A stretch of 64,000 bases of DNA from Diaphorobacter caeni (GTDB lineage: Bacteria > Pseudomonadota > Gammaproteobacteria > Burkholderiales > Burkholderiaceae_C): assembly GCF_015354245.1 (NCBI RefSeq), contig NZ_JADKYZ010000003.1, positions 558,001-622,000 of the forward strand, read 5' to 3'. The translations under genes and the position numbers were made by a program. The notes under the pieces are model-generated. The model was not told the DNA's origin, did no database searches, and saw only the letters and a list, made by a program, of their open reading frames with translations. Positions 1 to 9,289 of the stretch are shown here, piece by piece. Within the stretch, counting starts at the first letter, position 1; every line of letters starts with the position of its first letter.

Positions 1-176
1 GCGGCATCCGCATCGGCTCGCCAGCGATGACGACACGCGGTTTCAAGGAAGAAGAAGCGCGCATCACCGCCAACCTGATCGCCGACGTGCTGGACAACCC
101 GCGTGACGAGGCGAACATCGCCGCCGTGCGCGAGAAGGTCCACGCGCTGACTTCGCGTTTCCCGGTCTACCGTTGA
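1..176 (+). CDS. glyA: Serine hydroxymethyltransferase, C-terminal end (partial)
   Basis: The open frame runs in from the left edge (first full codon at base 3) and ends at a TGA at 174-176, leaving 58 codons counting the stop. The visible piece holds the segment [16 protein letters not shown] followed by a helix and the ending SRFPVYR, which matches the C-terminus of serine hydroxymethyltransferase, the PLP enzyme that interconverts serine and glycine with tetrahydrofolate. It lies 24 bases before nrdR on the same strand, an arrangement known from many proteobacteria. The catalytic residues lie outside the window, so the call rests on the C-terminal signature only. Confidence 0.93.
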   Translation, partial: GIRIGSPAMTTRGFKEEEARITANLIADVLDNPRDEANIAAVREKVHALTSRFPVYR

Positions 177-200
177 TTCGCCACCAGCCACGTCACTGAC

Positions 201-656
201 ATGAAATGCCCCTTCTGCGGTCACCCGGAAACCCAGGTTTCGGAAACCCGTGTGTCCGAAGATGGGGATTTCATTCGCCGCCGCCGCCGCTGCGCGGCGT
301 GTGACAAGCGCTTCACCACTTATGAGCGCCCCGAGGTCAACTTCCCGGCCATCGTCAAGAAGGACGGCCGGCGCGTGGAGTTTGACCATCAGAAGCTGCA
401 CGGATCCTTCAAGCTCGCGCTGCGCAAGCGACCCGTGAGCGTGGAGCAGATCGATTCCGCCATTGAGCGCATCGAAGAGAAGCTGCTCAACCTCGGACAG
501 CGCGAGGTTCTCTCCGCCCGTCTTGGCGAACTGGTGATGCGCGAGCTCAAAAAGCTCGACAAGGTCGCCTACATCCGTTTTGCAAGCGTCTACCGCAGCT
601 TTGAAGACATCGATGACTTCCGGGCGCTGGTGGATGAAGTGCGGCCGCAGAAATAG
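201..656 (+). CDS. nrdR: Transcriptional repressor NrdR
   Basis: This 151-residue protein has the NrdR layout. An N-terminal zinc ribbon carries cysteine pairs at residues 3/6 (KCPFCGH) and 31/34 (RCAACDKRF), and an ATP-cone domain follows at about residues 49-139 ([19 protein letters not shown] onward). NrdR senses dATP/ATP and represses ribonucleotide reductase genes through NrdR boxes. The length is normal for the family. It follows glyA by 24 bases and is probably co-transcribed. The 3' end faces the minus-strand nucleotidase with only about 40 bases between, and no clear terminator is visible there. Confidence 0.97.
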   Translation: MKCPFCGHPETQVSETRVSEDGDFIRRRRRCAACDKRFTTYERPEVNFPAIVKKDGRRVEFDHQKLHGSFKLALRKRPVSVEQIDSAIERIEEKLLNLGQREVLSARLGELVMRELKKLDKVAYIRFASVYRSFEDIDDFRALVDEVRPQK

Positions 657-696
657 CGCTCCGCACATCCTTCGCTTCGCTTCGCCTCGATTCGAA

Positions 697-2469
697 TCAA
701 TCCAGGCGCTCGATTCGCGCCGCCAATGGCAACGCCAGCGGCTGCTGCGCCGTTCCCTCGCCCACATAGGCGACCAGGGCATCCAGGTCGAGCATGCCGC
801 CCATGACATCCTTGCCTTCGGTGAACACCGAGAAGTTGTCACCTCCCGTGCTCAAGTAACTCTGGATCGCGATCCGATACGTTTCCGTCATCTGGATCGG
901 CGCACCATCGAGCCGCATGTCGACAATGCGCTGCCCCGCTGGTCCGCTCAGATCGAAGCCGTAGCTGAAACCGCGTGAGACCTGCAGGATGCGCGGCTGA
1001 GTCACCGTATTCGTCCCGCTTGCGAACTGCTGCTCCAGCAAGCGCTGGATCTGCTCGCCGGTAAAGCTGGCCACGACCAGGTTGTTGCCGAAAGGCAATA
1101 CCGCGTAGAGCTGCCCATAGGTGACCACGCCCGTCGCCGCATCAGGCAGCAGGTCCGCACGCACGCCGCCCGGGTTCGTGAACGCGATCTGCGCTCCGCC
1201 CGATGCGAGATCGTGCGTGGCGTAGAGCATGGAATCCGCCACCAGTCGCCCCAGCACGCGCTCCCCCGCCTTGCCGGGCGTGCGGGATGCGCCGCCCATC
1301 AACACGCCCGAGGCCTGCGCGGCCAGCGGCGCCACCGACGAGTGATAGGTGGAAACCAATTGACTCACTGCGGCATCGGCCCCGAACACGGGAAATTCGG
1401 GCTGCAACGGTACTTTGCCGCTGCCGCTGGCAATGGCCTCCCCCTGCACGATGATCTGCCGCGCCGATTTGTGCATGACCTTGCGTGAGCCTGTGTCCAC
1501 CTTGAGCTGCACCTCGGTGAGCAGGGTTCCGTACCGCCCTGCGCTGGTGAGCAGAAACGGCTTGGACGGATTGACCCGCCGGTAGTCACACAGATACGCT
1601 TGATGCGTATGCCCCGAGATGACGACATCGACATCAGGCGACAGCCTGTCGAGAATCGGCAGGATGTCGCCGGACAGTCCGGCGCAGCTCGCATCCTGCA
1701 GACCGGATGTGGCATAGCCGCCCTCATGGATCAGCACCACGATCACATCCGCGCCCTGTGCCCGCAAAGCGGGAATCAGCCGGTTGGCAGTGTCCGCCTC
1801 GTCCGCGAAACTCAGCCCCGCAACGCCGCTGGGCCGCACCATGCGCGGCGTGGTCCTGAGCGTCATGCCGATGAAGCCCACGCCGATGCGCGCACCGTTT
1901 TCCTCGAAGAATTTCACCCCGGTGCCCTGCAGCAGCGAAGTGCCATCGGCGCGCAGCGTATTGGCCGCAAGAAACGGGAATTGCGCCCCCTTGAACGGCT
2001 TGCTGATCTGGCACGGCTGCTTGGCCGTGAACTTCTCGCACCCACCGTTCTGCAGTCGCAGCAGCTCTTGCGACCCTTGGTCGTATTCATGATTGCCGGT
2101 TGCCGAAAAGTCCACCCCCATCAGGTTGAGCGCCTCCACCGTGGGCTCATCGAGAAACAGTGAGGAGACCATGGGCGAGGCACCCACCATGTCGCCCGCC
2201 GTCACCACCGCCGTGTGCTTGTTCGCGCTGCGCCGTGCGGCGATGGCACCCGCCAGATAGGCCGCGCCTCCCGCAGGCACCGCAACGCTCTTGCCACTGG
2301 CGCCTGTTGCCGTGACCGCCACTCCCGGCGGCTCCAGATGTCCGTGAAAGTCATTGAAGCCCAGAAGGGTGATTTCCATTTCGGAGGGCAACTTGCCGCC
2401 GCTGCCACCACACGCTGACAGCACCCCCCCCAACAGAGACAGCTCCAAAGCAAGCCACGGCGCACCCAC
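697..2469 (-). CDS. Secreted 5'-nucleotidase/2',3'-cyclic phosphodiesterase family lipoprotein (start uncertain, possible frameshift)
   Basis: A UshA-type metallophosphatase of about 590 residues. The N-terminal dimetal domain shows GFNDFHGHL, the loop TAGDMVG, ATGNHEYDQG and ISGHTHQAYLC. The C-terminal 5'-nucleotidase domain shows NPGGVRADL and STGGDNFSVF. Such enzymes hydrolyse extracytoplasmic nucleotides. A lipobox (VLSAC, about residue 20 from the GTG at 2469) suggests an outer-membrane or periplasmic lipoprotein. The start is doubtful. In this frame the leader has no basic residues. In the adjacent frame an ATG at 2471 sits behind AGGAG/GGAG and gives a better leader (MWVRRGLLWS), but it reaches the lipobox only if the G8 run at 2424-2431 were nine bases. 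The gene is the last of the minus-strand run after cobB. Confidence 0.85.
   Translation of the reverse strand: MGAPWLALELSLLGGVLSACGGSGGKLPSEMEITLLGFNDFHGHLEPPGVAVTATGASGKSVAVPAGGAAYLAGAIAARRSANKHTAVVTAGDMVGASPMVSSLFLDEPTVEALNLMGVDFSATGNHEYDQGSQELLRLQNGGCEKFTAKQPCQISKPFKGAQFPFLAANTLRADGTSLLQGTGVKFFEENGARIGVGFIGMTLRTTPRMVRPSGVAGLSFADEADTANRLIPALRAQGADVIVVLIHEGGYATSGLQDASCAGLSGDILPILDRLSPDVDVVISGHTHQAYLCDYRRVNPSKPFLLTSAGRYGTLLTEVQLKVDTGSRKVMHKSARQIIVQGEAIASGSGKVPLQPEFPVFGADAAVSQLVSTYHSSVAPLAAQASGVLMGGASRTPGKAGERVLGRLVADSMLYATHDLASGGAQIAFTNPGGVRADLLPDAATGVVTYGQLYAVLPFGNNLVVASFTGEQIQRLLEQQFASGTNTVTQPRILQVSRGFSYGFDLSGPAGQRIVDMRLDGAPIQMTETYRIAIQSYLSTGGDNFSVFTEGKDVMGGMLDLDALVAYVGEGTAQQPLALPLAARIERLD
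2424..2431. repeat. Homopolymer run of eight C (G on the coding strand)
   Basis: Eight consecutive C lie inside the signal-peptide coding part of the nucleotidase lipoprotein. A run of nine would fuse the ATG at 2471, which has a good ribosome-binding site and a basic n-region, to the conserved lipobox frame. The run is therefore either a slippage-prone contingency tract or a place where the assembly lacks one base. Confidence 0.8.
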
Positions 2470-2546
2470 ATGACGACTCCACTCCTGTATTGAAAAGCCC
2501 GGCGGCACGCACGCCCCAACGACTCAAGCGTCCGAGGGATCATGGC

Positions 2547-3878
2547 TCAAGGCAGAAACAACCCCGCAGCCGCCACCGGATTCGACGCAAACCACGCATG
2601 GAAATAGCTCATGCGCAGCGAGCCCTGCGCGTAGACGGACTCAAGCTGCGTCGCGGCATCGACCCGGTCTTCATCAAGCAGGCGCTGCGTGTGCCCCACC
2701 ACCGGCAGGCTGGTTTCGCATGTCGAGTAGTGAAAGCCGTGGCCGCGCAGCATGCCCCAAGGGCCCTGCCATGCCTGCATGCCGAGGCCGCGCAGGCGGT
2801 CATGCTGAGTGACCACGCCGGGAATCACACCCAGAAGCGGCGTACGCAATGCTTTCGACGGCCAGTGCAGCTCCTGCATCAGCGCAAGCATGCCGCCGCA
2901 CTCGGCCCAGATGGGTTTTCCCGCGTGCCAATGCTGGCGGATGGATTCGGCCAGCGGCTGACATGCACCCAACTTTTCGGCATGCAGCTCCGGATAGCCA
3001 CCGGGCAGCCAGAGCGCATCGCATTCGGGCAGTTCATCGCCAGCCAGCGGCGAGAAGTACCGCAGCATCGCCCCCTGCTCCTCAAGGAACGCGATGTTGG
3101 CCGGGTAGATGAAGCGAAAGGCCGCGTCACGCGCAATCGCGATGCGCCGCCCTTCAAGCAAGCGCGTGGGCGCAAGCTCCACCGACGCGCTCATCTCCAC
3201 GCCCCAGCGCTGCTGCCATTGCGCCCATTCAAGCCGCCCCAGATCGGATTGCGCCAGCGACTCGGCCACCTGCGCGATGCGCGCGAGTCCGTCGTCCATT
3301 TCATCCGCCGCGACCAGCCCGAGGTGACGCGACGGAATGGGAGCCTGCTCCTTGTGCTGGCGCATCACCTGACCGAGCCATGGCACGTCGGCAGGCATGC
3401 TTCTGCGCAGCAGTTCGGAGTGGCGCTCGCTCGCGACGCGGTTGGCGAGCACGCCCGCGATGCGCAGGCCGGGACGATAGTGCGCCAAACCAAAGGCCAC
3501 GGCACCGAAGGTCTCGGCCATCGATGAGGAGTCGATCACGAGCAGGATCGGCAGATTCCACAGCGCGGCGATGTCGGCCGCGCTGCGCGCGCCGTCGAAC
3601 AGTCCCATCACGCCCTCGATCAGCACCACGTCGTTGTGCCTGGTCGCGTGCGCGAGACGACGGGCCACGTCGGCCCTGCCGCACATCGCGAGATCGATGT
3701 TGTCCACGGGCTGGCCGCTTGCAAGCGCCAGCCAGGTCGGATCGAGAAAATCAGGCCCGCACTTGAACACCTGCACCCGCTTGCCGCGCGAGTGCAGAAG
3801 ATGCGCGAGTGCGGCCGTGATCGTGGTCTTGCCCTGCCCCGAGGCCGGGGCGGCCATCAACAGAACCGGACAGGCCAC
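2547..3878 (-). CDS. cobB: Cobyrinate a,c-diamide synthase
   Basis: This 443-residue protein is an ATP-dependent amidase that uses glutamine to amidate the a and c carboxylates of (hydrogeno)cobyrinate in cobalamin synthesis. The N-terminal dethiobiotin-synthetase-like domain has the P-loop APASGQGKTT at residues 10-19 and VLIEGVMGLFDG. The C-terminal class I glutamine amidotransferase-like domain has the nucleophile cysteine near residue 327 (WAECGGML), and a glycine/histidine-rich segment RGHGFHYS with a terminal FHAWFASNP. It starts 10 bases after the aroC stop, so translation is probably coupled. No other cobalamin synthesis gene is in the window. Confidence 0.94.
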   Translation of the reverse strand: MACPVLLMAAPASGQGKTTITAALAHLLHSRGKRVQVFKCGPDFLDPTWLALASGQPVDNIDLAMCGRADVARRLAHATRHNDVVLIEGVMGLFDGARSAADIAALWNLPILLVIDSSSMAETFGAVAFGLAHYRPGLRIAGVLANRVASERHSELLRRSMPADVPWLGQVMRQHKEQAPIPSRHLGLVAADEMDDGLARIAQVAESLAQSDLGRLEWAQWQQRWGVEMSASVELAPTRLLEGRRIAIARDAAFRFIYPANIAFLEEQGAMLRYFSPLAGDELPECDALWLPGGYPELHAEKLGACQPLAESIRQHWHAGKPIWAECGGMLALMQELHWPSKALRTPLLGVIPGVVTQHDRLRGLGMQAWQGPWGMLRGHGFHYSTCETSLPVVGHTQRLLDEDRVDAATQLESVYAQGSLRMSYFHAWFASNPVAAAGLFLP

Positions 3879-3887
3879 CGGACCGCT

Positions 3888-4988
3888 TCAGCGCTGGTTG
3901 CTGGATGGAATCGGTGCGAGGCCGGAATTCACGTCGCCGCACTGACCGCGATGGCGCAGCGCATGGTCCATGATCACCAGCGCCAGCAGCGCTTCGGCGA
4001 TGGGCGCGGCGCGGATGCCGACGCAGGGATCATGACGGCCCTTGGTGATCACCTCGACCGTCTCGCCCAGCGTGTTGATCGAATTGCGCGGGCTGATGAT
4101 GGAGCTCGTCGGCTTGATGGCGATGGTCACCTCGATGTCCTGCCCCGAGCTGATCCCGCCCAGAATGCCACCCGCGTTGTTGCTCTCGAAACCCTCTGGC
4201 GACAGCGAATCGCCGTGCGTCGTGCCGCGCTGCACCACGCTCTCGAAACCCGCGCCGATCTCCACGGCCTTCACCGCGTTCAGACCCATCATCACATGGG
4301 CGATGTCGGCATCGAGCTTGTCATACAGCGGCTCGCCCAGCCCCACCGGCACGCCCGTGGCCTGCACGCGCACCTTGGCACCGCAGGAATCGCCGGACTT
4401 GCGCAGCGCGTCCATGTAGTCTTCGTAGGCCTGCACGTTGGCGACGGGCGCGAAGAACGGATTGTTGGGCACATGGTCCCAGCTCTCGAACGGGATTTCC
4501 AGCTCGCCGATCTGGGTCATGCAGGCGCGGAATTCGGCGCCGTATTTTTCCTTGAGCCACTTCTTGGCCACGGCTCCGGCCGCCACGGTCGGTGCCGTGA
4601 GGCGCGCTGAAGAACGACCGCCGCCGCGCGGATCGCGGATGCCGTACTTCTGGAAATAGGTGTAGTCCGCATGACCGGGGCGGAAGCTCTGGGCGATGTT
4701 GGAGTAGTCCTTGCTGCGCTGATCGGTATTGCGGATCAGCAGCGCAATCGGCGTGCCCGTGGTCTTGCCCTCGTAGACGCCAGAGAGGATCTCGACCGCA
4801 TCGGCCTCGCTGCGCTGGGTGACGTGGCGGCTGGTGCCGGGGCGGCGACGGTCCAGATCGAGCTGGATGTCGGCCTCGGTGAGCGACATGCCGGGAGGGC
4901 AGCCGTCAATCACGCAGCCAATGGCCGGACCATGGGATTCACCAAAGTTGGTGACGCAGAAAAGGGTACCAAGTGTGTTGCCGCTCAT
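3888..4988 (-). CDS. aroC: Chorismate synthase
   Basis: The 366-residue product starts [20 protein letters not shown], the usual chorismate synthase N-terminus, so the ATG at 4988 is preferred over a longer upstream frame that overlaps the CoA-transferase. It removes phosphate from 5-enolpyruvylshikimate-3-phosphate to make chorismate, with reduced flavin bound but not consumed. The family signatures [15 protein letters not shown] and [13 protein letters not shown] are intact, and the length is normal. It lies between the CaiB-like gene (25 bases upstream) and cobB (10 bases downstream), all on the minus strand. The ribosome-binding site is weak, so coupling to the upstream gene is possible. 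Confidence 0.97.
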   Translation of the reverse strand: MSGNTLGTLFCVTNFGESHGPAIGCVIDGCPPGMSLTEADIQLDLDRRRPGTSRHVTQRSEADAVEILSGVYEGKTTGTPIALLIRNTDQRSKDYSNIAQSFRPGHADYTYFQKYGIRDPRGGGRSSARLTAPTVAAGAVAKKWLKEKYGAEFRACMTQIGELEIPFESWDHVPNNPFFAPVANVQAYEDYMDALRKSGDSCGAKVRVQATGVPVGLGEPLYDKLDADIAHVMMGLNAVKAVEIGAGFESVVQRGTTHGDSLSPEGFESNNAGGILGGISSGQDIEVTIAIKPTSSIISPRNSINTLGETVEVITKGRHDPCVGIRAAPIAEALLALVIMDHALRHRGQCGDVNSGLAPIPSSNQR

Positions 4989-5013
4989 AAGTCGTGCATT
5001 ATCGCCCGAAGCA

Positions 5014-6471
5014 TCATGCCCAGACAGGCTGATCGGTTCCGGGCGGCACCGCCGCGCGTGGGTAGTCGGTGGGCGAGCGCGAGAGTCGCGCGCTGTGCGA
5101 CACGGCGACGAGCTCGCCAAACCCGCTGGCCGAGCGCACGAGCCACGGCGCGACCAGCATGTCGACCGTTGCAGCCGCAGTCTGCGGCTCCACCGTCCTG
5201 CGCCCCAGACTCCTGAGCCATTCGGCCACCCGGGCAAGCGACACCTCCACGTGCCAGCTTCCGCCCTGCTCCGCCTGTCGCATGAGTGCCGTCTGCACGC
5301 CGAACGCCAGCAGGAACCCGGCACAGTAATCCAGAATCTGCATCGGCAACGCACGCGGTTCCGCACCATGGAAAGCGGCCGCTTCGTCACTGTTGAGACC
5401 GCTCACGATCTGCACCAGCGAATCAAAACCGCGCTTGTCTGCCCATGGACCGCTGCGGCCATAGGCAGACAGGCTCGCATGAACGATGCCGGGCCGCAGC
5501 CGCGCCACTTCCTCCACGCCGAACCCGAGCCGCTCAAGCCCGCCCGGCCGGTAACCCTGCACAAACACATGCGCATCGGACAACAGGTCACGCAGCGCGA
5601 GGCGTCCCGCATCGCTCTTCAAATCGAGCAAAGTCGAGCGCTTGCCGCGGCTCACGTCGGCAATCGCCTCGATGTTGGGCAAGTGCGGCGAATTGACCAT
5701 CAGCACCTCCGCGCCATGGGCCGCGAGCGTGCGGGCGCAGACCGGACCGGCCAGAATGCGGGTGAGATCAAGCACCCTCACGCCAGCGAGCGGCCGTCCG
5801 TCCACCTTTCTGGTGGGCCAGACGCGCGGCGCGGCGTCGCCGATCCGGGTGATGCCGACGAGCGGCTGCGCCGCAACCGCCGCATGCATGGCGCTGGACT
5901 GCCACTGCGCGGCGCTGCGCGCTGCGGCCACCACCAGCCCCGCCTGGGTGGCCCGCGTCTCGAAATCCACAGCATCCCAGTGCGCAAGCGCCTCCTGAAC
6001 CTGCGCGCGCGTCGTGCCCTCGCCCTCCGGCAAACCCAACAGCCGCAGCACACCATCACGGTGGTGCGCAAAGTTGGCATGAATCCGCACATGCCCCGGA
6101 CGCCCTGAGCGCCCTGAACGTTCCAATGCGCCGCCACAGGCATACAGCCCCGAGATCGCCGCCCAGACCGGCGGGCGCTCGCCGTTCAGCGTGAAATAGC
6201 CGCTGGTCTCGGCCAGCGCATGCTGCACGTCCACGCTGACCCGTTGCGCATCGATGCCCGGCATCCGCAGGCGGTCGATTTCCGTCGCGGCCAGTGCCGA
6301 TGCGGCAATCGCCGATTGCGCCGCCACATCGACCGCAAAACTGCTCTCAAAACCGCAGGCCTTGCCGTGCAGCCGCGCGCGCTCCAGAGCGTTCATCGGG
6401 AGAGCGGCTTGTCGCCACAGTTCGGCAAGACTGTCGTCCGCGCCGCAGTTCGAATACGTCGTCACATGCAT
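5014..6471 (-). CDS. CaiB/BaiF family CoA-transferase
   Basis: This family III CoA-transferase of about 485 residues moves CoA between organic acids through a mixed anhydride on a conserved aspartate. The core begins near residue 215 ([20 protein letters not shown]). The likely catalytic Asp is in [15 protein letters not shown], where formyl-CoA transferase has Asp169. About 210 residues precede the core, so it is longer than the usual 400-residue enzyme. That N-terminal part also looks CaiB-like, with [10 protein letters not shown] resembling a family segment. The ATG at 6471 is favoured over the one at 6492. It diverges from the HTH-citrate synthase gene, and the pair probably shares a promoter region and a substrate. 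The substrate is unknown. Confidence 0.85.
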   Translation of the reverse strand: MHVTTYSNCGADDSLAELWRQAALPMNALERARLHGKACGFESSFAVDVAAQSAIAASALAATEIDRLRMPGIDAQRVSVDVQHALAETSGYFTLNGERPPVWAAISGLYACGGALERSGRSGRPGHVRIHANFAHHRDGVLRLLGLPEGEGTTRAQVQEALAHWDAVDFETRATQAGLVVAAARSAAQWQSSAMHAAVAAQPLVGITRIGDAAPRVWPTRKVDGRPLAGVRVLDLTRILAGPVCARTLAAHGAEVLMVNSPHLPNIEAIADVSRGKRSTLLDLKSDAGRLALRDLLSDAHVFVQGYRPGGLERLGFGVEEVARLRPGIVHASLSAYGRSGPWADKRGFDSLVQIVSGLNSDEAAAFHGAEPRALPMQILDYCAGFLLAFGVQTALMRQAEQGGSWHVEVSLARVAEWLRSLGRRTVEPQTAAATVDMLVAPWLVRSASGFGELVAVSHSARLSRSPTDYPRAAVPPGTDQPVWA

Positions 6472-6594
6472 CGCAAGCCCCCACAAAACCATCAGATGCC
6501 TGATTGCAGCAGCCGCGCCCAGGGCGGGTCAATCTTGATCGGGCCAATCAACGCGGTCCGTTCACGTCGTGCCCAAGCCACCCGATAATGCGCC

Positions 6595-7863
6595 ATGCCC
6601 GCCAGCACACACGACGCGCCCGCCGACTGCCCGTGGATCTCCGCCGAGGAAGCGGCCGCCATGCTGGGCGTCAAACGCGCGAGCCTCTACAGCTATGTCA
6701 GCCGCGGGCTGCTGCGCGCGCAGCGCCTGCCGCAGCACCGGGGCAGCAGCTACCTGCTGTCGGACGTCTCGCGCCTTGCCCGCCAGCGGGCAGCCATCCG
6801 CAACCCCACCAAGCTGGCTCATTCCGCGCTCGATTGGGGCCAGGCCGTGCTGTCCTCGGCGATCACACGGGTCCACGAAGGACAGTTCTTCTACCGAGGC
6901 CAGAACGCCGTCGCGCTCGCCGACGTTGCCTCGCTCGAGGCGGCCGCCGCGCTGCTCTGGCAGGGCGATGGCTGCCCGCCGTCCGTCACCACGCAAGCAT
7001 CGCAAAACACGGATGGCGCGTCCTGCGACCTCCCTGAAGCGGATCGGGCGCTCTCCCTGTGGTTTCAGGCGCCGCCGTCGCTGACGCAATGCGCGCCAAC
7101 GGGCTTTGCCCAGCGGATGCGCTTTGTTCAAGCGATGTGCTCCGTCCTGCTCGGCCGGTGGCCGTCCCCGCAGGATGACGCAACGCCGGTGCATCAACGT
7201 CTCCAACGCCACTGGCATCTGAGCGATGCCGCCACCGACGTGCTGCGCCGCGCGCTCGTGCTCTGTGCGGACCATGAACTCAACGCATCGACCTTCACCG
7301 TACGCGTCGTCGCGTCAACGGGGGCAAGCCTGCACGCCAGTCTCGGTGCGGGTCTGGCCGCTCTGTCGGGAGCCCGGCATGGCGGAATGACCGCGTTGAT
7401 CGAGAGGAACTGGGACGAGTGGCACGCCCAGGCCACCAACCCACGGACGCTCGCACCCAGCCTGCAGCGCCTGCTGCACGAGACTCAGACCGGCCAGACA
7501 CCCAGTTACTGCGCGGGATTCGGTCACCCGCTCTATCCGCAGGGCGATCCACGCAGCCGCGCGCTGCTCGCCGCTCTGCCGCCGCAGGCGGACGCCGCAC
7601 GCCTGACCCGCTCGGTACTCGTGCAGACGGGGCTGCACCCCAGCCTCGACTACGCGCTGGTCGCCGTGCAGCGCGGCCTTGGGCTGCCGCGCGGCGCCGC
7701 CTTTCTGCTGTTCGCGCTCGGCCGAACCGTGGGGTGGATCGCCCATGCCGCCGAACAGGTGCAAAGCGGCCAACTCATCCGGCCACGCGCCAGCCCTCCG
7801 CACGATGGGTCGCCCACCCAGCCGGAAGAGATCGCAACCGGGCGCGTGATCCGCTTTCGCTGA
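6595..7863 (+). CDS. Helix-turn-helix/citrate synthase-fold fusion protein
   Basis: In this 422-residue protein, residues about 14-65 form a MerR/excisionase-like helix-turn-helix (WISAEEAAAMLGVKRASLY, then SRGLLRAQRLPQHRG). The rest is a citrate synthase-type fold. The three catalytic positions seem present: His in GARHGGM (usual GPLHGG), His in GFGHPLYPQGDPRSRAL (usual GFGHRVY..DPRA), and Asp in PSLDYALVAVQRGLGLP. Citrate synthases condense or cleave acyl-CoA with oxo-acids. The N-terminal domain suggests DNA binding, or only a structural remnant. It is divergent from the CaiB-type CoA-transferase. Whether this is an enzyme, a metabolite-sensing regulator, or both, cannot be told from sequence. 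Confidence 0.85.
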   Translation: MPASTHDAPADCPWISAEEAAAMLGVKRASLYSYVSRGLLRAQRLPQHRGSSYLLSDVSRLARQRAAIRNPTKLAHSALDWGQAVLSSAITRVHEGQFFYRGQNAVALADVASLEAAAALLWQGDGCPPSVTTQASQNTDGASCDLPEADRALSLWFQAPPSLTQCAPTGFAQRMRFVQAMCSVLLGRWPSPQDDATPVHQRLQRHWHLSDAATDVLRRALVLCADHELNASTFTVRVVASTGASLHASLGAGLAALSGARHGGMTALIERNWDEWHAQATNPRTLAPSLQRLLHETQTGQTPSYCAGFGHPLYPQGDPRSRALLAALPPQADAARLTRSVLVQTGLHPSLDYALVAVQRGLGLPRGAAFLLFALGRTVGWIAHAAEQVQSGQLIRPRASPPHDGSPTQPEEIATGRVIRFR

Positions 7864-8131
7864 AACCCTGAGAACGCATTGACGATTTCAGCGACATAAA
7901 TAATAAATTCCTTACATTTGAATTGATAAAATATGAGCCGTCTGCAGCACGCTGCAGGCGTTTTCGATCAGCCGAGCTCTCGTCTTCCCTTGCTGACTTC
8001 GCCCCGCAAAGCGCGAGACCGCGCCATGCGGGCGCCGTGTGCGCCTTCGCGCGTGTGAGCCCCGTTGCGCAAGAAGTGGGCTGAAGCCCAAACCAAGCCG
8101 AACCACAGCGAACCGCGCGTTTTTCTCCGTC

Positions 8132-9280
8132 ATGTCCGTCTCCCGCACCCACGCAACCATTGACTGGCTGCAGGCACTGCGCGGCCTTGCCGCCGTGGCC
8201 GTCGTCATCACGCACGCTGGCTGGACGCTGGCCCAACCCGCCCACAAGGAACTCGCGTGGGAGTATTTCGCCCACGGAGCGCTCGGCGTGGACCTGTTCT
8301 TCGTGATCAGCGGCTTCATCATGTTCCTGACCACGCGCGGCTGCGACGGCTCGCCGCGCTACGTGGCCGACTTCGCGATCAAACGCTTCGCGCGCATCTG
8401 GCCGCTGTTCTGCGTGGTCAGCCTGATCTACCTGGGACTCGCCTGGCAGAAGGCTGGAGCCTTCCCGTCCACCTATTTCGCCGACGTGGCCAGCCAGCTT
8501 GTCTTTCGCCCGGTCAGCGCCAAGGCGTCCGAGTTCTTCCGGCTGCCGGTGGATGTGGCATGGACTTTGTGCTTCGAGGCGTACTTCTACGTGGTGATAG
8601 CGGTTTCGCTGTTCTCGCGGAAATGGCGCTGGTGGATCGTCGCCGCCCTGCTCGCGCCGGGTCTGGTGCTGTACCCGTTGTTGACTCAGGAATGGAATTT
8701 CTCGTTCTACCACCAGAGCGCCATCGCGCAGAGCCACTATCTGAATCTGGCGATCAATCCGATGGTCTGGGAATTCGTGCTGGGATTGGTGGCCGGTTGG
8801 CTCTACACCCGCGACTGGACGCAGCCCAAGCGCCCGGTGGCGTATTGCATGATCGCCGCCGCAGGAATGGCATTCATCGCCATTCCCGAGACGCACACCG
8901 CCACGCTCTACGGCCCGACGATTGAATACGGTGGGCTCACGGTCTTCGCGATCTTCATGCTGGTCGCGCTCGCGAGCAAGGCAGTGCGGCTACCCGTCGC
9001 GCGCTGGCTGGTATGGCTGGGCACGATCTCCTACTCGATCTACCTCACGCACAAACTGGGGTTCATGGCGGCCGCGCAGGTCAGCGCCTGGCTGAACATT
9101 CAAAACGCCAGCACGCGTGACTGGGTGGGCTTTGCGATCCACCTTGCCTGCGGCATCGGAGCCGGCGCGCTGTTCCACTATGCCGTGGAAGCCCCGCTGT
9201 CGGCGCGGGTGCGCGACGCGCTCATGCAGTTGGGCAGGCGGGGCAGAGAAGCGGACTTCGCCAACACGCAGGCCGCCTGA
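8132..9280 (+). CDS. Acyltransferase family 3 (OafA/YrhL-like) membrane protein
   Basis: A polytopic membrane protein of 382 residues. Its start fits the acyltransferase-3 family: IDWLQALRGLAAVAVVITHAG, with the conserved Arg and the catalytic-type His in the first segment, then GVDLFFVISGFIMF. About ten hydrophobic segments follow, and the end contains LGTISYSIYLTHKLG, also typical. Members transfer acetyl or other acyl groups to sugars of O-antigen, exopolysaccharide, peptidoglycan or small molecules. I chose the ATG at 8132 because the upstream 31 codons are arginine-rich and unlike the family. The gene stands alone, so the acceptor is unknown. The 260 bases before it are AT-rich near 7890-7940 and probably hold its promoter. 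Confidence 0.9.
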   Translation: MSVSRTHATIDWLQALRGLAAVAVVITHAGWTLAQPAHKELAWEYFAHGALGVDLFFVISGFIMFLTTRGCDGSPRYVADFAIKRFARIWPLFCVVSLIYLGLAWQKAGAFPSTYFADVASQLVFRPVSAKASEFFRLPVDVAWTLCFEAYFYVVIAVSLFSRKWRWWIVAALLAPGLVLYPLLTQEWNFSFYHQSAIAQSHYLNLAINPMVWEFVLGLVAGWLYTRDWTQPKRPVAYCMIAAAGMAFIAIPETHTATLYGPTIEYGGLTVFAIFMLVALASKAVRLPVARWLVWLGTISYSIYLTHKLGFMAAAQVSAWLNIQNASTRDWVGFAIHLACGIGAGALFHYAVEAPLSARVRDALMQLGRRGREADFANTQAA

Positions 9281-9289
9281 TCTGACGGC

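Noticed and set aside
2490-3527. A 345-codon plus-strand frame over cobB
   Set aside because: It is the antisense shadow of cobB, whose P-loop and amidotransferase residues are all intact on the minus strand.
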